Of a stretch of 15,793 nucleotides of DNA, positions 6,005-12,752 are shown one piece after another. Position 1 is the stretch's first letter; each line of letters begins with the position of its first letter. The notes below the pieces were generated by a model that worked only from the letters and a program-made list of their open reading frames with translations, was not told the DNA's origin and did no database searches. Position numbers and translations under genes: made by a program. Origin of the DNA: JBFMFR01 sp040752025 (GTDB taxonomy: Bacteria; Chloroflexota; Anaerolineae; Anaerolineales; UBA4823); contig JBFMFR010000081.1 of the NCBI GenBank assembly GCA_040752025.1, positions 1 to 15,793 on the forward strand, in the 5' to 3' direction.

Positions 6005-6979
6005 ATGCCCGGCAGCCTGATCCTGCGTCCCTTTCGCGACGAAGATGATTACGCCCGCCTCGCCGCCATCCTGACTGCCAGCGAGAACGCCGACAGCCAC
6101 CCGGCAACCGTCTCTGCTGCCTTCCTGGCGGAACGCCTGAACACAGCGCAGCGCTTCGACCTGCGCGGCGACCTGGCCATCGCCGAGATGGATGGGCAGG
6201 CGGTCGGTTACGGGCGCGTTAGCTGGCAGGAAGACCCCTCACGCCGGACCTACAGCCTGGCCGGCTTCCTGCTCCCCGAATGGCGGCGCCTGGGCATCGG
6301 GCAGGCCCTGCTGGCCTGGCAGGAAGGGCGCGCCTGGGGCATCGCCGGAGAGCACCCCACAACGATCCCCGGTTTCTTGCACATCAACGCCACGCAGTAC
6401 CAGGTCGGGCTGCACGCCCTGGCGCAGCAGGCCGGTTACCACGTCAAAGAAAGCTGGGTGCTGATGGTGCGCCACAGCCTGGCAGACATCCCCGACGCGC
6501 TGCTGCCGGAGGGACTGGAAGTGCGCCCGGCGCGGCCCGAGCACTACGCCGCCATCTGGTACGCGGCGGAGGAAGCTTACGTACCGGAGGGCGGCCCCCC
6601 GCCTACCGGCAAGATGCCGCAAGATTTCAAGGATGATCCCAACTTCCAGCCCGAGTTGTGGCAGGTGGCCTGGGAAGTCGACAGCGGGAAGGTGGCAGGC
6701 AGCGTACTGGCCTACATCAACCACGCCGAGAACGAACAGTTGGGCATCCTGCGCGGCTACACCGAAGGGATCAGCACCGTGCCGGCCTGGCAGCGGCGCG
6801 GGGTCGCCAGGGCGCTGATCGCCCGCAGCCTGAAAGAGCAGCGCCAGGCGGGCATGACCGAATCGGCCCTGGTATGCAGCGGCGAAAAGCCCAACAACTA
6901 CCGCCTGTACGCAAGCTGTGGGTTCCAGGAAGTCAAGCGCGATACGGTCTATGAAAAGCCATTGGCAGCAGCAAGCTGA
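6005..6979 (+). CDS. Tandem GNAT-family N-acetyltransferase
   Basis: A 324-residue cytoplasmic protein with two GNAT folds in tandem, as in mycothiol-synthase-like enzymes. It probably moves an acetyl group from acetyl-CoA to an amine. The first domain (about 1-155) has the acetyl-CoA motif RRLGIGQAL (94-102). The second (about 165-320) has QRRGVARALI (263-272), then SGEKPNNYRLYASCGFQEV, the N-x3-LY-x-x-GF signature of an active GNAT. In many tandem proteins only one half is catalytic, and here the second half looks the better conserved. It follows the DeoR gene by 6 bases and is surely in its operon. The substrate is not identifiable. Confidence 0.87.
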   Translation: MPGSLILRPFRDEDDYARLAAILTASENADSHPATVSAAFLAERLNTAQRFDLRGDLAIAEMDGQAVGYGRVSWQEDPSRRTYSLAGFLLPEWRRLGIGQALLAWQEGRAWGIAGEHPTTIPGFLHINATQYQVGLHALAQQAGYHVKESWVLMVRHSLADIPDALLPEGLEVRPARPEHYAAIWYAAEEAYVPEGGPPPTGKMPQDFKDDPNFQPELWQVAWEVDSGKVAGSVLAYINHAENEQLGILRGYTEGISTVPAWQRRGVARALIARSLKEQRQAGMTESALVCSGEKPNNYRLYASCGFQEVKRDTVYEKPLAAAS

Positions 6980-7029
6980 CCTGATTGGCTGACAAATCTT
7001 ATGCAGCAGAGCGCTTGATCTGCGCATCT

Positions 7030-7111
7030 AACACGGAGATCACGGAGAAGCCACGGAGTTCACGGAGTTTTTTCGAAAAAGTCTTTGTGTTCTTGGTGTT
7101 CTTCGTGGTAA
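7030..7111. repeat. Dispersed CACGGAG / CTTNGTG inverted-repeat element
   Basis: Four CACGGA(G/T) units stand at about 7031-7067, a perfect 12-base palindrome TTTTTCGAAAAA at 7069-7080 forms the centre, and the right side (7081-7111) carries TTTGTGTTCTTGG-type units ending CTTCGTGGT. It resembles the element at 1964-2138 in composition and position between genes. It lies downstream of both the GNAT gene and the convergent peptidase gene, so its central hairpin with T and A runs could work as a bidirectional terminator. Confidence 0.55.
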
Positions 7112-7187
7112 AAGATAAAATCTGTCCGTCAATGAGATCACACTCCTGGAAGTCAACAATCTACTTTTACCAGCACAGGACGCTGAA

Positions 7188-9398
7188 CTAATCTTCACTA
7201 TACATTAGGTGCTCGACCAGGAAGTCGCGGATGCGCTCCTCCATATACACCCGGTCCTTCAGGTGGCGTGGGGTGTGGCGCTCGTCGGGGAAGAGCAGCA
7301 GATCGTAGGTCTTGCGCGCCGCGATCAGGGCATTGACCAGGCGCGCCGTGTGGCGGAAATGCACGTTTTCGTCGATCAGGCCGTGCACCAGCAGCAGCTT
7401 GCCGCACAGGTTGTCCACGTACGACAGGACGCTGCTCGCCCGGTAGCCCTCGGGGTTGGACTGCGGCGTGCCCATGTAGCGCTCGGTGTAATGCGTGTCG
7501 TAGCCATCCCAACTGCTCACCGGCGCGCCAGCCACGGCTGCCTTGAAGGTCTCCGGGGCGCGCAGCAGGCACATGGCCGCCATGTAACCGCCGTAGCTCC
7601 AGCCGTAGATGCCCACCCGCGCCGGGTCGGCCAGCCCCTGCGCCACCAGCCAGCGCACGCCATCCACCTGGTCTTCCACTTCCAGGTGGCCCATGTCGTG
7701 CCAGATGGCCGCTTCGAAGTCCAGCCCGCGCCGGGCGCTGCCGCGATTATCCAGCGTGAAGACCAAAAAGCCCAGGCTGCGCAAATGCTGAGCGCGCATG
7801 CGCACCGTCACCAGCCAGCTATCCGCCACCATCTGGGCGTGCGGCCCGCCATAGGTGAACACCAGCGTCGGGTGCGGGCCCGGCCCGAACTGCGCCGGCG
7901 GCCGGTAGATCGCCCCATATAGCAATGTGCCGTGCCGGTTGGCCAGGCTGACCATCTCCGGCGGCTCCAGTCGCAGGGCCGGCAGGCGCGGGTCGATTTC
8001 GTCGTACAACCTCGCCAGGCGCGCCCCGTCTTGCAGGGCGCGCAGCGTGACCACCGGCGGCTGGCCCAGGCTGTGGTGAGTGTCGATGAAGCGCTGGCAG
8101 GCGTGGTCGAGCACCACGCTGTGCGTCCCCGCTGCCTGGGTCAGGCGGAGCGGCTCTCCGCCCGCCAGCGAGATGGCGTACAGGTGACATTGGCGCGGGT
8201 CGTGGCGCGTGGCGGTGAAATACACCTGGCCCCCGGCCTCGTCCACCCCCGCCAGGGCGTCCACCATCCACTCGCCGCCGGTCAACTGGCGCAGCAGCTC
8301 CCCCTGCCTGTTGTACAGGTACAGGTGGCGGTAGCCGCTGCGCTCGCAGGCCCACAGGAAGCAGCCTTCCCGGCCCTGGTAGGGCGGCCCTAAAGGTCTC
8401 TTGAAAGCGTAGAAAATATCATGCAGGTTGATCCACACGCCGCTGGTCTCGCGCAGCAGCCGGGTCGCCTGGCCCGTGCGCAGGTCGCAAGCCAGCAGGT
8501 CGAGCTGCGTCTGCGTCCGGTTTTGCACCTGGGCCCACAGCCGCCCGTCCGGCAGCCAGCCCACGCGCGCCAGGTAGATGTCCTCTTCCGGCCCCAGGTC
8601 CATCCAGACCGGCTCGCCGCCCATCACAGACACCACCCCCAGCCGCAGGCGGGCGTTGGCCTGCCCGGCGAAGGGATAGCGGTGGTCTTCCTGCGCCCCC
8701 GCCCCGGTTTCCGCCTTGCCCTGGTGCACGATGCGATACACCGGGATGTGCCCCTCGTCGACCTCGGTGAAGGCAATCCAGGCGCTGTCCGGAGACCACC
8801 AGTAGCCCTGGTGGCGCTGCATCTCCTCGGCGGCGATGTATTCCGCCAGCCCGTGCGTCTTGCCCGCCTGGCGCGCTCCGTAGGTAAGCTGGCGCGGCTG
8901 GCCGCCGGTAAAGGGCAGCACGTACAGCTCGGCTTCCTGCACGTAGGCCGCCCACTCGCCGTCCGGCGAGAGGCGCGCCTCCAGCACCGGCTTCCCCTGG
9001 CCTTCCAGCAGCCGGCGCAGCGGCTGGTCCGGGGCTGTGCCCGCATACAGGTTGCCTTGCAGCGGCAGAAGCAGGTGGTTGGCCTGCGCCGCCCAGGCGT
9101 ACTGCGTCACGCCCAGCTCGAGCTGGCGCATGCGCTCGCGGCGCAGCTTCTCCTCCAGAGTCAGGCTGTCTTCCGTGTCGCCCCCCTCCGGCGGGGCGAA
9201 CCAAAGCCTGTGCTCGCCGCGCTGCGGGTCGAAGGCGTACAGCCGCCGCGCCAGGCTGCCCTCCGGGCTGTACAGGTACGTGATCAGGCGGTCGTCCGGG
9301 CTGAAAGCCAGCCCGCCCGGCGCAGCCATGCCGGGCAGCGGGTACTTCGCCGCCTCTTCGAGCGGGATCTCCTGGGGTGTATCGCTTGGATCGGCCAT
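7188..9398 (-). CDS. S9-family serine peptidase, dipeptidyl-peptidase IV-like
   Basis: A 736-residue prolyl-oligopeptidase-family enzyme. Family members cleave after proline or alanine near peptide N-termini. The N-terminal two thirds (about 1-490) is the DPP IV-type beta-propeller, with WSPDSAWIAFTEVDE and the EDHRYPFAGQANARLRLGV stretch typical of that domain. The C-terminal alpha/beta-hydrolase (about 500-735) has GWSYGGYMA with nucleophile Ser601, Asp676 in GLIDENVHF and His708 in DERHTPRH, a complete triad. The ATG at 9398 is chosen for its AGGAG site seven bases upstream; a TTG two codons earlier is unlikely. There is no signal peptide or membrane anchor, so it is predicted to be cytoplasmic and to recycle peptides. 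It is a stand-alone gene. Confidence 0.93.
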   Translation of the reverse strand: MADPSDTPQEIPLEEAAKYPLPGMAAPGGLAFSPDDRLITYLYSPEGSLARRLYAFDPQRGEHRLWFAPPEGGDTEDSLTLEEKLRRERMRQLELGVTQYAWAAQANHLLLPLQGNLYAGTAPDQPLRRLLEGQGKPVLEARLSPDGEWAAYVQEAELYVLPFTGGQPRQLTYGARQAGKTHGLAEYIAAEEMQRHQGYWWSPDSAWIAFTEVDEGHIPVYRIVHQGKAETGAGAQEDHRYPFAGQANARLRLGVVSVMGGEPVWMDLGPEEDIYLARVGWLPDGRLWAQVQNRTQTQLDLLACDLRTGQATRLLRETSGVWINLHDIFYAFKRPLGPPYQGREGCFLWACERSGYRHLYLYNRQGELLRQLTGGEWMVDALAGVDEAGGQVYFTATRHDPRQCHLYAISLAGGEPLRLTQAAGTHSVVLDHACQRFIDTHHSLGQPPVVTLRALQDGARLARLYDEIDPRLPALRLEPPEMVSLANRHGTLLYGAIYRPPAQFGPGPHPTLVFTYGGPHAQMVADSWLVTVRMRAQHLRSLGFLVFTLDNRGSARRGLDFEAAIWHDMGHLEVEDQVDGVRWLVAQGLADPARVGIYGWSYGGYMAAMCLLRAPETFKAAVAGAPVSSWDGYDTHYTERYMGTPQSNPEGYRASSVLSYVDNLCGKLLLVHGLIDENVHFRHTARLVNALIAARKTYDLLLFPDERHTPRHLKDRVYMEERIRDFLVEHLMYSED

Positions 9399-9423
9399 GT
9401 GCAAACTCCTGGAATAGAGGGTT

Positions 9424-9449
9424 GGCGCTAATCATAATCGAATTTTGCC
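9424..9449 (-). promoter_or_regulatory. Candidate promoter of the S9 peptidase gene
   Basis: On the minus strand TATGAT (complement of 9431-9436) stands 26 bases above the predicted transcript start-to-ATG interval. The surrounding 26 bases match 11517-11542, upstream of the nucleotidyltransferase gene, at 22 of 26 positions. No clear -35 box is seen. Confidence 0.4.
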
Positions 9450-9480
9450 ATTTCGGCTTTGATTCGACTCGTAGGTTTGC

Positions 9481-9557
9481 GCTGTTTGCCATTAGGGTCG
9501 CAAAGCGCAAACAGCAGTGATATCATTGAGCAATAAGTGATGTAAAGCAATCACTGC
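9481..9557 (+). promoter_or_regulatory. Control region of the RHH antitoxin gene
   Basis: A TG-A-TATCAT extended -10-like box (9518-9526) is embedded in repeats: AGTGAT at 9516-9521 and 9536-9541, and inverted ATCACT at 9550-9555 (8-base arms GCAGTGAT/ATCACTGC at 9514-9521 and 9550-9557). A further inverted pair, GCTGTTTGC (9481-9489) and GCAAACAGC (9507-9515), lies before it. Ribbon-helix-helix antitoxins bind such short repeated half-sites, so autoregulation is likely. Confidence 0.4.
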
Positions 9558-9580
9558 CCATAGTTCGAGGAATGACAAAG

Positions 9581-9826
9581 ATGATTCGCGTTCAAATCCA
9601 GCTCACCTCCGAGCAGGCGCGCACTCTCAAGCGCCTGGCCGCCCGGGAAGGCAAATCGGTGGCCGAATTGATCCGCATCAGCGTGGATGCCATGCTGCGT
9701 TCTGGCGGCATCCCAGGCCAGGAAGCGCTGCGCCGCAAGGCGCTCACCGCCGCCGGCAAACTGAACGGGCCGGCCGATCTATCTGCACAGCACGACGACT
9801 ACCTGGCCGAGACCCTCGAGCCATGA
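9581..9826 (+). CDS. Ribbon-helix-helix (CopG-like, VapB-type) antitoxin
   Basis: An 81-residue antitoxin. The N-terminal RHH domain (residues 1-40) reads MIRVQIQLTSEQARTLKRLA then GKSVAELIRISVDAML; the strand residues contact DNA and the two helices form the dimer. The tail (about 45-81, ending DLSAQHDDYLAETLEP) is the segment that would wrap the toxin. The ATG at 9581 is preferred because the GAGGA site (9567-9571) touches the alternative ATG at 9572 but stands 9 bases from this one. The stop overlaps the toxin ATG in ATGA at 9823-9826. The paired toxin is internally deleted, so this is now an antitoxin without a working partner in cis. Confidence 0.83.
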   Translation: MIRVQIQLTSEQARTLKRLAAREGKSVAELIRISVDAMLRSGGIPGQEALRRKALTAAGKLNGPADLSAQHDDYLAETLEP

Positions 9827-9927
9827 AAATCCTGGTCGACACCTCCGCTCACCTGGAGGCCGTCTTCAGCTTCGACCCGCACTTTCGCCAGCAGAGCTTC
9901 GTTGTCATCCCGCAAGAGACGCTCTAG
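9823..9927 (+). pseudogene. PIN-domain (VapC) toxin with its middle deleted
   Basis: The gene starts in the 4-base overlap with the antitoxin and reads MKILVDTSA, the standard first strand of a PIN ribonuclease with the first catalytic Asp (residue 6). It then passes directly into HLEAVFSFDPHFRQQSFVVIP, the standard last strand and end of the same family, and stops at 9927. Only 34 residues remain of about 130-140, so roughly 95-105 codons were removed without changing frame. The conserved glutamate and the central aspartates are absent, so nuclease activity is impossible. One base separates its stop from that of the convergent PIN gene at 9929. Confidence 0.8.
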
Positions 9928-9928
9928 A

Positions 9929-10306
9929 TCATTGGCGCTTTTGGATGTATTGCACGCCCTCGATCCCCTCGAAATCCGCATCTTGCGTCCAAAGCGTGGC
10001 CTCGTAAGCGCGGGCAGTCGCCAGTAGGATGCTGTCTGCCATGGCGATCTTCAACTCCGTCGAGATCTTCGCCGCTTGCAAGGCGATCGCACTGGTCAGG
10101 TCAACGATTTGGCCCTGGTGCATGTCGCCGATCTGTACCAGGGCGGCGCTTTCCCCGCACTGCCCGATCAGGCGTTTGAAAACCTCGTAGATACAAATCG
10201 TGGGCACGAGCAGTTGCGCGCTGCTTTCGATCGCGGGGGCGAAGAAGGCCGCGTTCTCCCCATCTGCAAAATACTCCAGCCAGCCGGACGAATCCACGAT
10301 ATTCAT
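9929..10306 (-). CDS. vapC: PIN-domain VapC-family ribonuclease toxin
   Basis: A 125-residue toxin of normal length that would cut RNA when freed from its antitoxin. The PIN acids are in place: Asp5 (NIVDSSGWLEYF), Glu41 (IYEVFKRL), Asp91 (MADSILLATA) and Asp109/Asp111 (TQDADF). The ATG overlaps the end of the AbrB-type antitoxin gene by 4 bases (10303-10306), the usual antitoxin-then-toxin order, so translation is coupled. It is the last of four TA modules on this strand and meets the deleted PIN gene tail to tail. Confidence 0.9.
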   Translation of the reverse strand: MNIVDSSGWLEYFADGENAAFFAPAIESSAQLLVPTICIYEVFKRLIGQCGESAALVQIGDMHQGQIVDLTSAIALQAAKISTELKIAMADSILLATARAYEATLWTQDADFEGIEGVQYIQKRQ

Positions 10307-10515
10307 ACCTGGCGGTCTTCCTTTTCACGCTGGGGGTCTGTGTCGATGCCCGGCAGCGAACCGCGCGCCTCCTGGATCGGGCGCACCGGAATCATGACAA
10401 TATGGCCGCCATATTCGATCACCTGCATCTTTTGCCCCGGCTGGATCTTGAGCGCCCGGCGGATTCTTTGAGGGATCACCACCTGGTACTTGGGGGAAAC
10501 CGTTACCGCATCCAT
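10303..10515 (-). CDS. vapB: AbrB/MazE-type (SpoVT-AbrB fold) VapB antitoxin
   Basis: A 70-residue antitoxin. The swapped-hairpin DNA-binding domain is residues 3-45: VSPKYQVVIPQRIRRALKIQPGQKMQV followed by a short strand pair. The charged tail (about 46-70, ending DPQREKEDRQV) should bind the VapC groove. The ATG at 10515 has an AGGAG site 6 bases upstream. A 13-base palindrome and an extended -10 lie directly upstream, showing that the module has its own autoregulated promoter and does not depend on the neighbouring genes. Confidence 0.9.
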   Translation of the reverse strand: MDAVTVSPKYQVVIPQRIRRALKIQPGQKMQVIEYGGHIVMIPVRPIQEARGSLPGIDTDPQREKEDRQV

Positions 10516-10538
10516 ACGATTCTCCTATCGAACAATAT

Positions 10539-10558
10539 ATCGTAATACGATTATATCA
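10539..10558 (-). promoter_or_regulatory. vapBC promoter and operator
   Basis: On the minus strand an extended -10, TGATATAAT (complement of 10550-10558), leads into the palindrome ATCGTA-T-TACGAT (10539-10551), which covers the start site. Repression by the VapB-VapC complex is the expected role. The element ends 36 bases from the RHS repeat. Confidence 0.6.
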
Positions 10559-10590
10559 TTTCTGAAGGAAATATAACCAGGCTTTACCCC

Positions 10591-10636
10591 CTCCCCATCC
10601 ACCCACTGGCGCACACTGCCCAGCGCATCGACCAGG
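10591..10636 (-). pseudogene. RHS core fragment A
   Basis: Read on the minus strand this gives LVDALGSVRQWVDGEGV, the 15-17 residues that precede the toxin tip in RHS proteins. It begins 5 bases after the HEPN gene stop and ends 36 bases before the vapBC promoter box. It is little more than the 39-bp repeat and cannot make a protein on its own. Confidence 0.8.
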
Positions 10637-10641
10637 CTGGA

Positions 10642-11115
10642 TCAGGCGTTTTGCTCCAGAAATTCTGCAAATGCCAGCAGTTCCTCCCTGGCAGCAGCGA
10701 ACACCTCCGGCGCCTGTTCCACCAGCCTTTGCACCTTGCTGGCATCGAAATGAAATGTGTACACGTTGCGCACAACGTGCCGGAAGCCGCGGTATTCGCT
10801 CAGGCGTTCCACGGTCCCGGGCGAAATCACAGCCGGGCGCAACTGCGGCATTTCACGGCACATCTGTTGGAGCAGCGCCTGGTGCCAGTTTTCCCCCTGC
10901 GGACGGCTGCCATCGATCGTTGCGGCCACCAGCTCGAAGATGCGTTCCAGGCCCGAATAAAATCCGTGCAGGTTCAAAGCCACGCCATCCAGGTAGTAAT
11001 CGTCGCCCGAGCGCCGCACTCGCTGCCAGCCTTCGGTGATGCGCTGCACGATGCGCTCCAGTTCGACCACCTCAGAGCGAATGCGGGTGGCCAGTTGCTG
11101 CAAGCGTTCATTCAT
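10642..11115 (-). CDS. HEPN/HepT-like ribonuclease partner of an MNT nucleotidyltransferase
   Basis: A 157-residue all-helical protein. The segment YRGFRHVVRNVYTFHF (108-123) matches the active region of HepT-like RNases, with R112-H113 and an R-x5-H pair (Arg116-His122). HEPN proteins of this kind cut RNA and are silenced by an adjacent MNT protein, in the best known case by AMPylation. The ATG overlaps the nucleotidyltransferase stop by 4 bases (11112-11115). MNT first, HEPN second is a common order. Which of the two is toxin is assumed from the family and not visible here. The tail is followed within 5 bases by RHS fragment A. Confidence 0.75.
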   Translation of the reverse strand: MNERLQQLATRIRSEVVELERIVQRITEGWQRVRRSGDDYYLDGVALNLHGFYSGLERIFELVAATIDGSRPQGENWHQALLQQMCREMPQLRPAVISPGTVERLSEYRGFRHVVRNVYTFHFDASKVQRLVEQAPEVFAAAREELLAFAEFLEQNA

Positions 11116-11501
11116 ATCTCAACCCCTTCGCCTTCGATCACCCGCAGCAGCTCCGAGCGGCAGGCTTCAGCATCCAGCAGGTCGACCTTGAAGCGCGGGC
11201 TGAGCCCTGTAACTGCAGCCACGGCTGCATAGAAGCGCTCTGGCGGGATGCCCCAGGCAGCCAGGTCGATATCCGACCAGGCGTTGAACCAGGCCGCATG
11301 CGCCAGCGAGCCAAACACAACCACCCGGCTGGCGCCATACTGGCGGCGCAGCAGAGTCGCTGCCCGGCGCGCCAGTCGCCATGCCTGATCGTAACGCCGG
11401 GTGAGTCGCCGTTGATCTTCTTCTGTTCGTTGGTGCAGCATCATCCCCGGACGATACATTTTTCGTTCTTCAGGAGATAGTTCCAGCGCGGTTCTTGTCA
11501 T
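11112..11501 (-). CDS. MNT-type minimal nucleotidyltransferase antitoxin
   Basis: A 129-residue protein with the polymerase-beta-like NTase signature GSLAHAAWFNAWSDIDL: Gly64-Ser65, then Asp77 and Asp79, with Asp107 in FKVDLLD as the third metal ligand. In HEPN-MNT pairs this protein modifies the HEPN toxin with AMP and thereby inactivates it. The N-terminal 45 residues are charged and helical. The ATG at 11501 is chosen because GGAGG stands 6 bases from it; the adjacent ATG at 11504 has only 3. The frame itself runs to 11585. It is translationally coupled to the HEPN gene. RHS fragment B lies about 120 bases upstream. Confidence 0.82.
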   Translation of the reverse strand: MTRTALELSPEERKMYRPGMMLHQRTEEDQRRLTRRYDQAWRLARRAATLLRRQYGASRVVVFGSLAHAAWFNAWSDIDLAAWGIPPERFYAAVAAVTGLSPRFKVDLLDAEACRSELLRVIEGEGVEI

Positions 11502-11523
11502 CATGCACCTCCAACCGGCGTTA

Positions 11524-11555
11524 ATCATAACCGACTTTTGCGTTCCTGGAGTCAA
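11524..11555 (-). promoter_or_regulatory. Candidate promoter of the MNT-HEPN module
   Basis: TATGAT (complement of 11524-11529) lies 22 bases above the start codon, and TTGACT (complement of 11550-11555) lies 20 bases further up, a spacer longer than ideal. The -10 region is shared with the S9 peptidase upstream region (9424-9449). The promoter is outside the RHS fragment, so the module carries its own. Confidence 0.42.
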
Positions 11556-11620
11556 TTTTCCCCCATATCTGCGAAAATCTGTCAATCTGCGGAGAAGGAA
11601 CTCGCCACGCTGCCCACATT

Positions 11621-11740
11621 TTCGCCAGCCTCACCACCCCATCCCCATCCACCCAATGGCGCACACTGCCCAGGGCGTCGCCCAGGAAGTACCCCGTGCT
11701 GCTTGCGCCTTGCTGCGCAATGCGCCCCAGGCTGTACAAA
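11621..11740 (-). pseudogene. RHS core fragment B
   Basis: The minus-strand reading LYSLGRIAQQGASSTGYFLG, then GDALGSVRHWVDGDGVVRLAK, is a classic RHS core end. It matches fragment D for about 95 bases (11645-11739 against 13557-13651) and fragment C on the other side of the repeat (DGDG-V-LAK). It starts 5 bases after the stop of the PIN gene at 11746, and RHS similarity ends near 11621. A Q-to-H change (offset 12 of the repeat) suggests relaxed selection. Confidence 0.88.
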
Positions 11741-11745
11741 CCAGT

Positions 11746-12180
11746 TTATCCTATTCCCTCAGCCAGAATCCACTCACAGGCTTCTTTTGGCCGGAGAATT
11801 TGCGCAGCAATAAATACTTCTAGTTCTGGTCGATCCAAGAGGTGGCGCTGATCCAGCGTTACCAGGGCATTCACACTCGCTGCTTTAGCCGCTGCCAGAA
11901 TCGGCGCATCTTTCAGGGCAACCAGGTTGGCGGCTTCGATAATCGCATGTCTGGGTGGGTCAACGACTTCAAAAGGAACCCACTCGAAAATATGCTCCAG
12001 CAAAGTTGTTGTTTCAGGAGCAAAACCAGCCAGGTTTCTTGTGGTCTCTTCTTTCACCAGCGAACTGATGATCAGGAGCGTTTGTTCCCGAACCCCTAAC
12101 AGGAGCAAATCGCGTGCGTAGCCGCGACTTGAGTACACCGCCGAAAACAGGGCGCTAGAGTCGATAAATACCCGTTTCAT
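11746..12180 (-). CDS. PIN-domain ribonuclease toxin (COG2405-like)
   Basis: A 144-residue PIN protein: Asp7 (RVFIDSSALFSA), Glu44/45 (VKEETTRNL), Asp91 (LKDAPILAAAKA) and Asp110 (VTLDQRHLL) form the metal site. The ALKDAPILAAA and L-TLD-RHL patterns are those of the PIN_3-type VapC group. Its ATG overlaps the AbrB antitoxin stop by 4 bases (12177-12180). The gene looks complete. It ends directly against RHS fragment B. The target RNA is unknown. Confidence 0.88.
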   Translation of the reverse strand: MKRVFIDSSALFSAVYSSRGYARDLLLLGVREQTLLIISSLVKEETTRNLAGFAPETTTLLEHIFEWVPFEVVDPPRHAIIEAANLVALKDAPILAAAKAASVNALVTLDQRHLLDRPELEVFIAAQILRPKEACEWILAEGIG

Positions 12181-12464
12181 TCGCCTGATGCATCTTCCAG
12201 GTTGTACTCACTGGCGATAAGATCGCCGCGCAGTTCGCGTCCACGCTCGATAATCTCATCCAGTGTGATTCCTTTGTCTTGTAACGCCTTGCCAATTTGA
12301 TCCAGGACATCTGCCACCAACACCTCAGCCGGCTTAATGACAGCGCCAGTCTCCGTTTCTTCGAAGATGACCAGATCGCCTTTTTTAAGCTTGAGTTTCT
12401 TGCGAATTCGGGATGGGATGGTCACCTGACCTTTTTCTTGAACGCGCACCAGCATTTCGGACAT
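12177..12464 (-). CDS. AbrB/MazE-type antitoxin
   Basis: A 95-residue antitoxin with an N-terminal SpoVT-AbrB domain (residues 3-45: VRVQEKGQVTIPSRIRKKLKLKKGDLVIFEE) and a longer helical tail (about 55-95, LDEIIERGRELRGDLIASEYN) that should cover the PIN toxin. The ATG at 12464 is chosen for its GGAGGTG site; an upstream in-frame ATG at 12500 lacks one and lies close to the promoter. It differs clearly from the AbrB protein at 10303, so the two PIN modules are not recent duplicates of each other. Confidence 0.88.
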   Translation of the reverse strand: MSEMLVRVQEKGQVTIPSRIRKKLKLKKGDLVIFEETETGAVIKPAEVLVADVLDQIGKALQDKGITLDEIIERGRELRGDLIASEYNLEDASGE

Positions 12465-12502
12465 TGCACACCTCCGTACGATAGTCATACATCCATGCAT
12501 TC

Positions 12503-12511
12503 ATTGTACCA
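12503..12511 (-). promoter_or_regulatory. Extended -10 promoter of the AbrB-PIN module
   Basis: TGGTACAAT (complement of 12503-12511) is an extended -10 about 40 bases before the ATG at 12464. A weak TGGAAA stands 17 bases above it. It lies between RHS fragment C and the antitoxin gene. Confidence 0.5.
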
Positions 12512-12587
12512 TCGTTTGTTGCACTTTTCCATTACCTGCCGGGAATAATCCATAACCCGCACCCGATCGCCGCCCGACATTGCAAGA

Positions 12588-12743
12588 GTCAGTCCCCCCA
12601 TCTGCATCTCCCCCGTGAAACCGAAGTCGCTTGTCCCGCTCCCGGCGCTGTCCATCGCCTGGCCGAAGGGCTCGTAGCTCTTCGCCAGCGTTACCGCCCC
12701 ATCCCCATCCACCCACTGGCGCACACTGCCCAGCGCGTCGCCC
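12588..12743 (-). pseudogene. RHS core fragment C
   Basis: The minus-strand reading is GDALGSVRQWVDGDGAVTLA, then KSYEPFGQAMDSAGSGTSDF and GFTGEMQMGGL. This is the last core repeat through the YDPFG-like and FTGE motifs that lie before the RARYY end of RHS cores. The usual YLRARYY continuation is lost after GGL. It begins about 9 bases after the DUF5615 gene stop. Together with fragment D it nearly restores one RHS core, as if the DUF433-DUF5615 module had been placed in it with a duplicated 39-bp block on either side. Confidence 0.9.
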
Positions 12744-12752
12744 GAACTCATG

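Noticed and set aside
7188..9398. Secreted peptidase
   Set aside because: The N-terminus (MADPSDTPQEIPLEEA) is hydrophilic, with neither signal peptide nor membrane anchor.
8421..9431. Long plus-strand open frames opposite the S9 peptidase
   Set aside because: They are shadows caused by high GC content. The minus strand encodes a complete peptidase with its catalytic triad.
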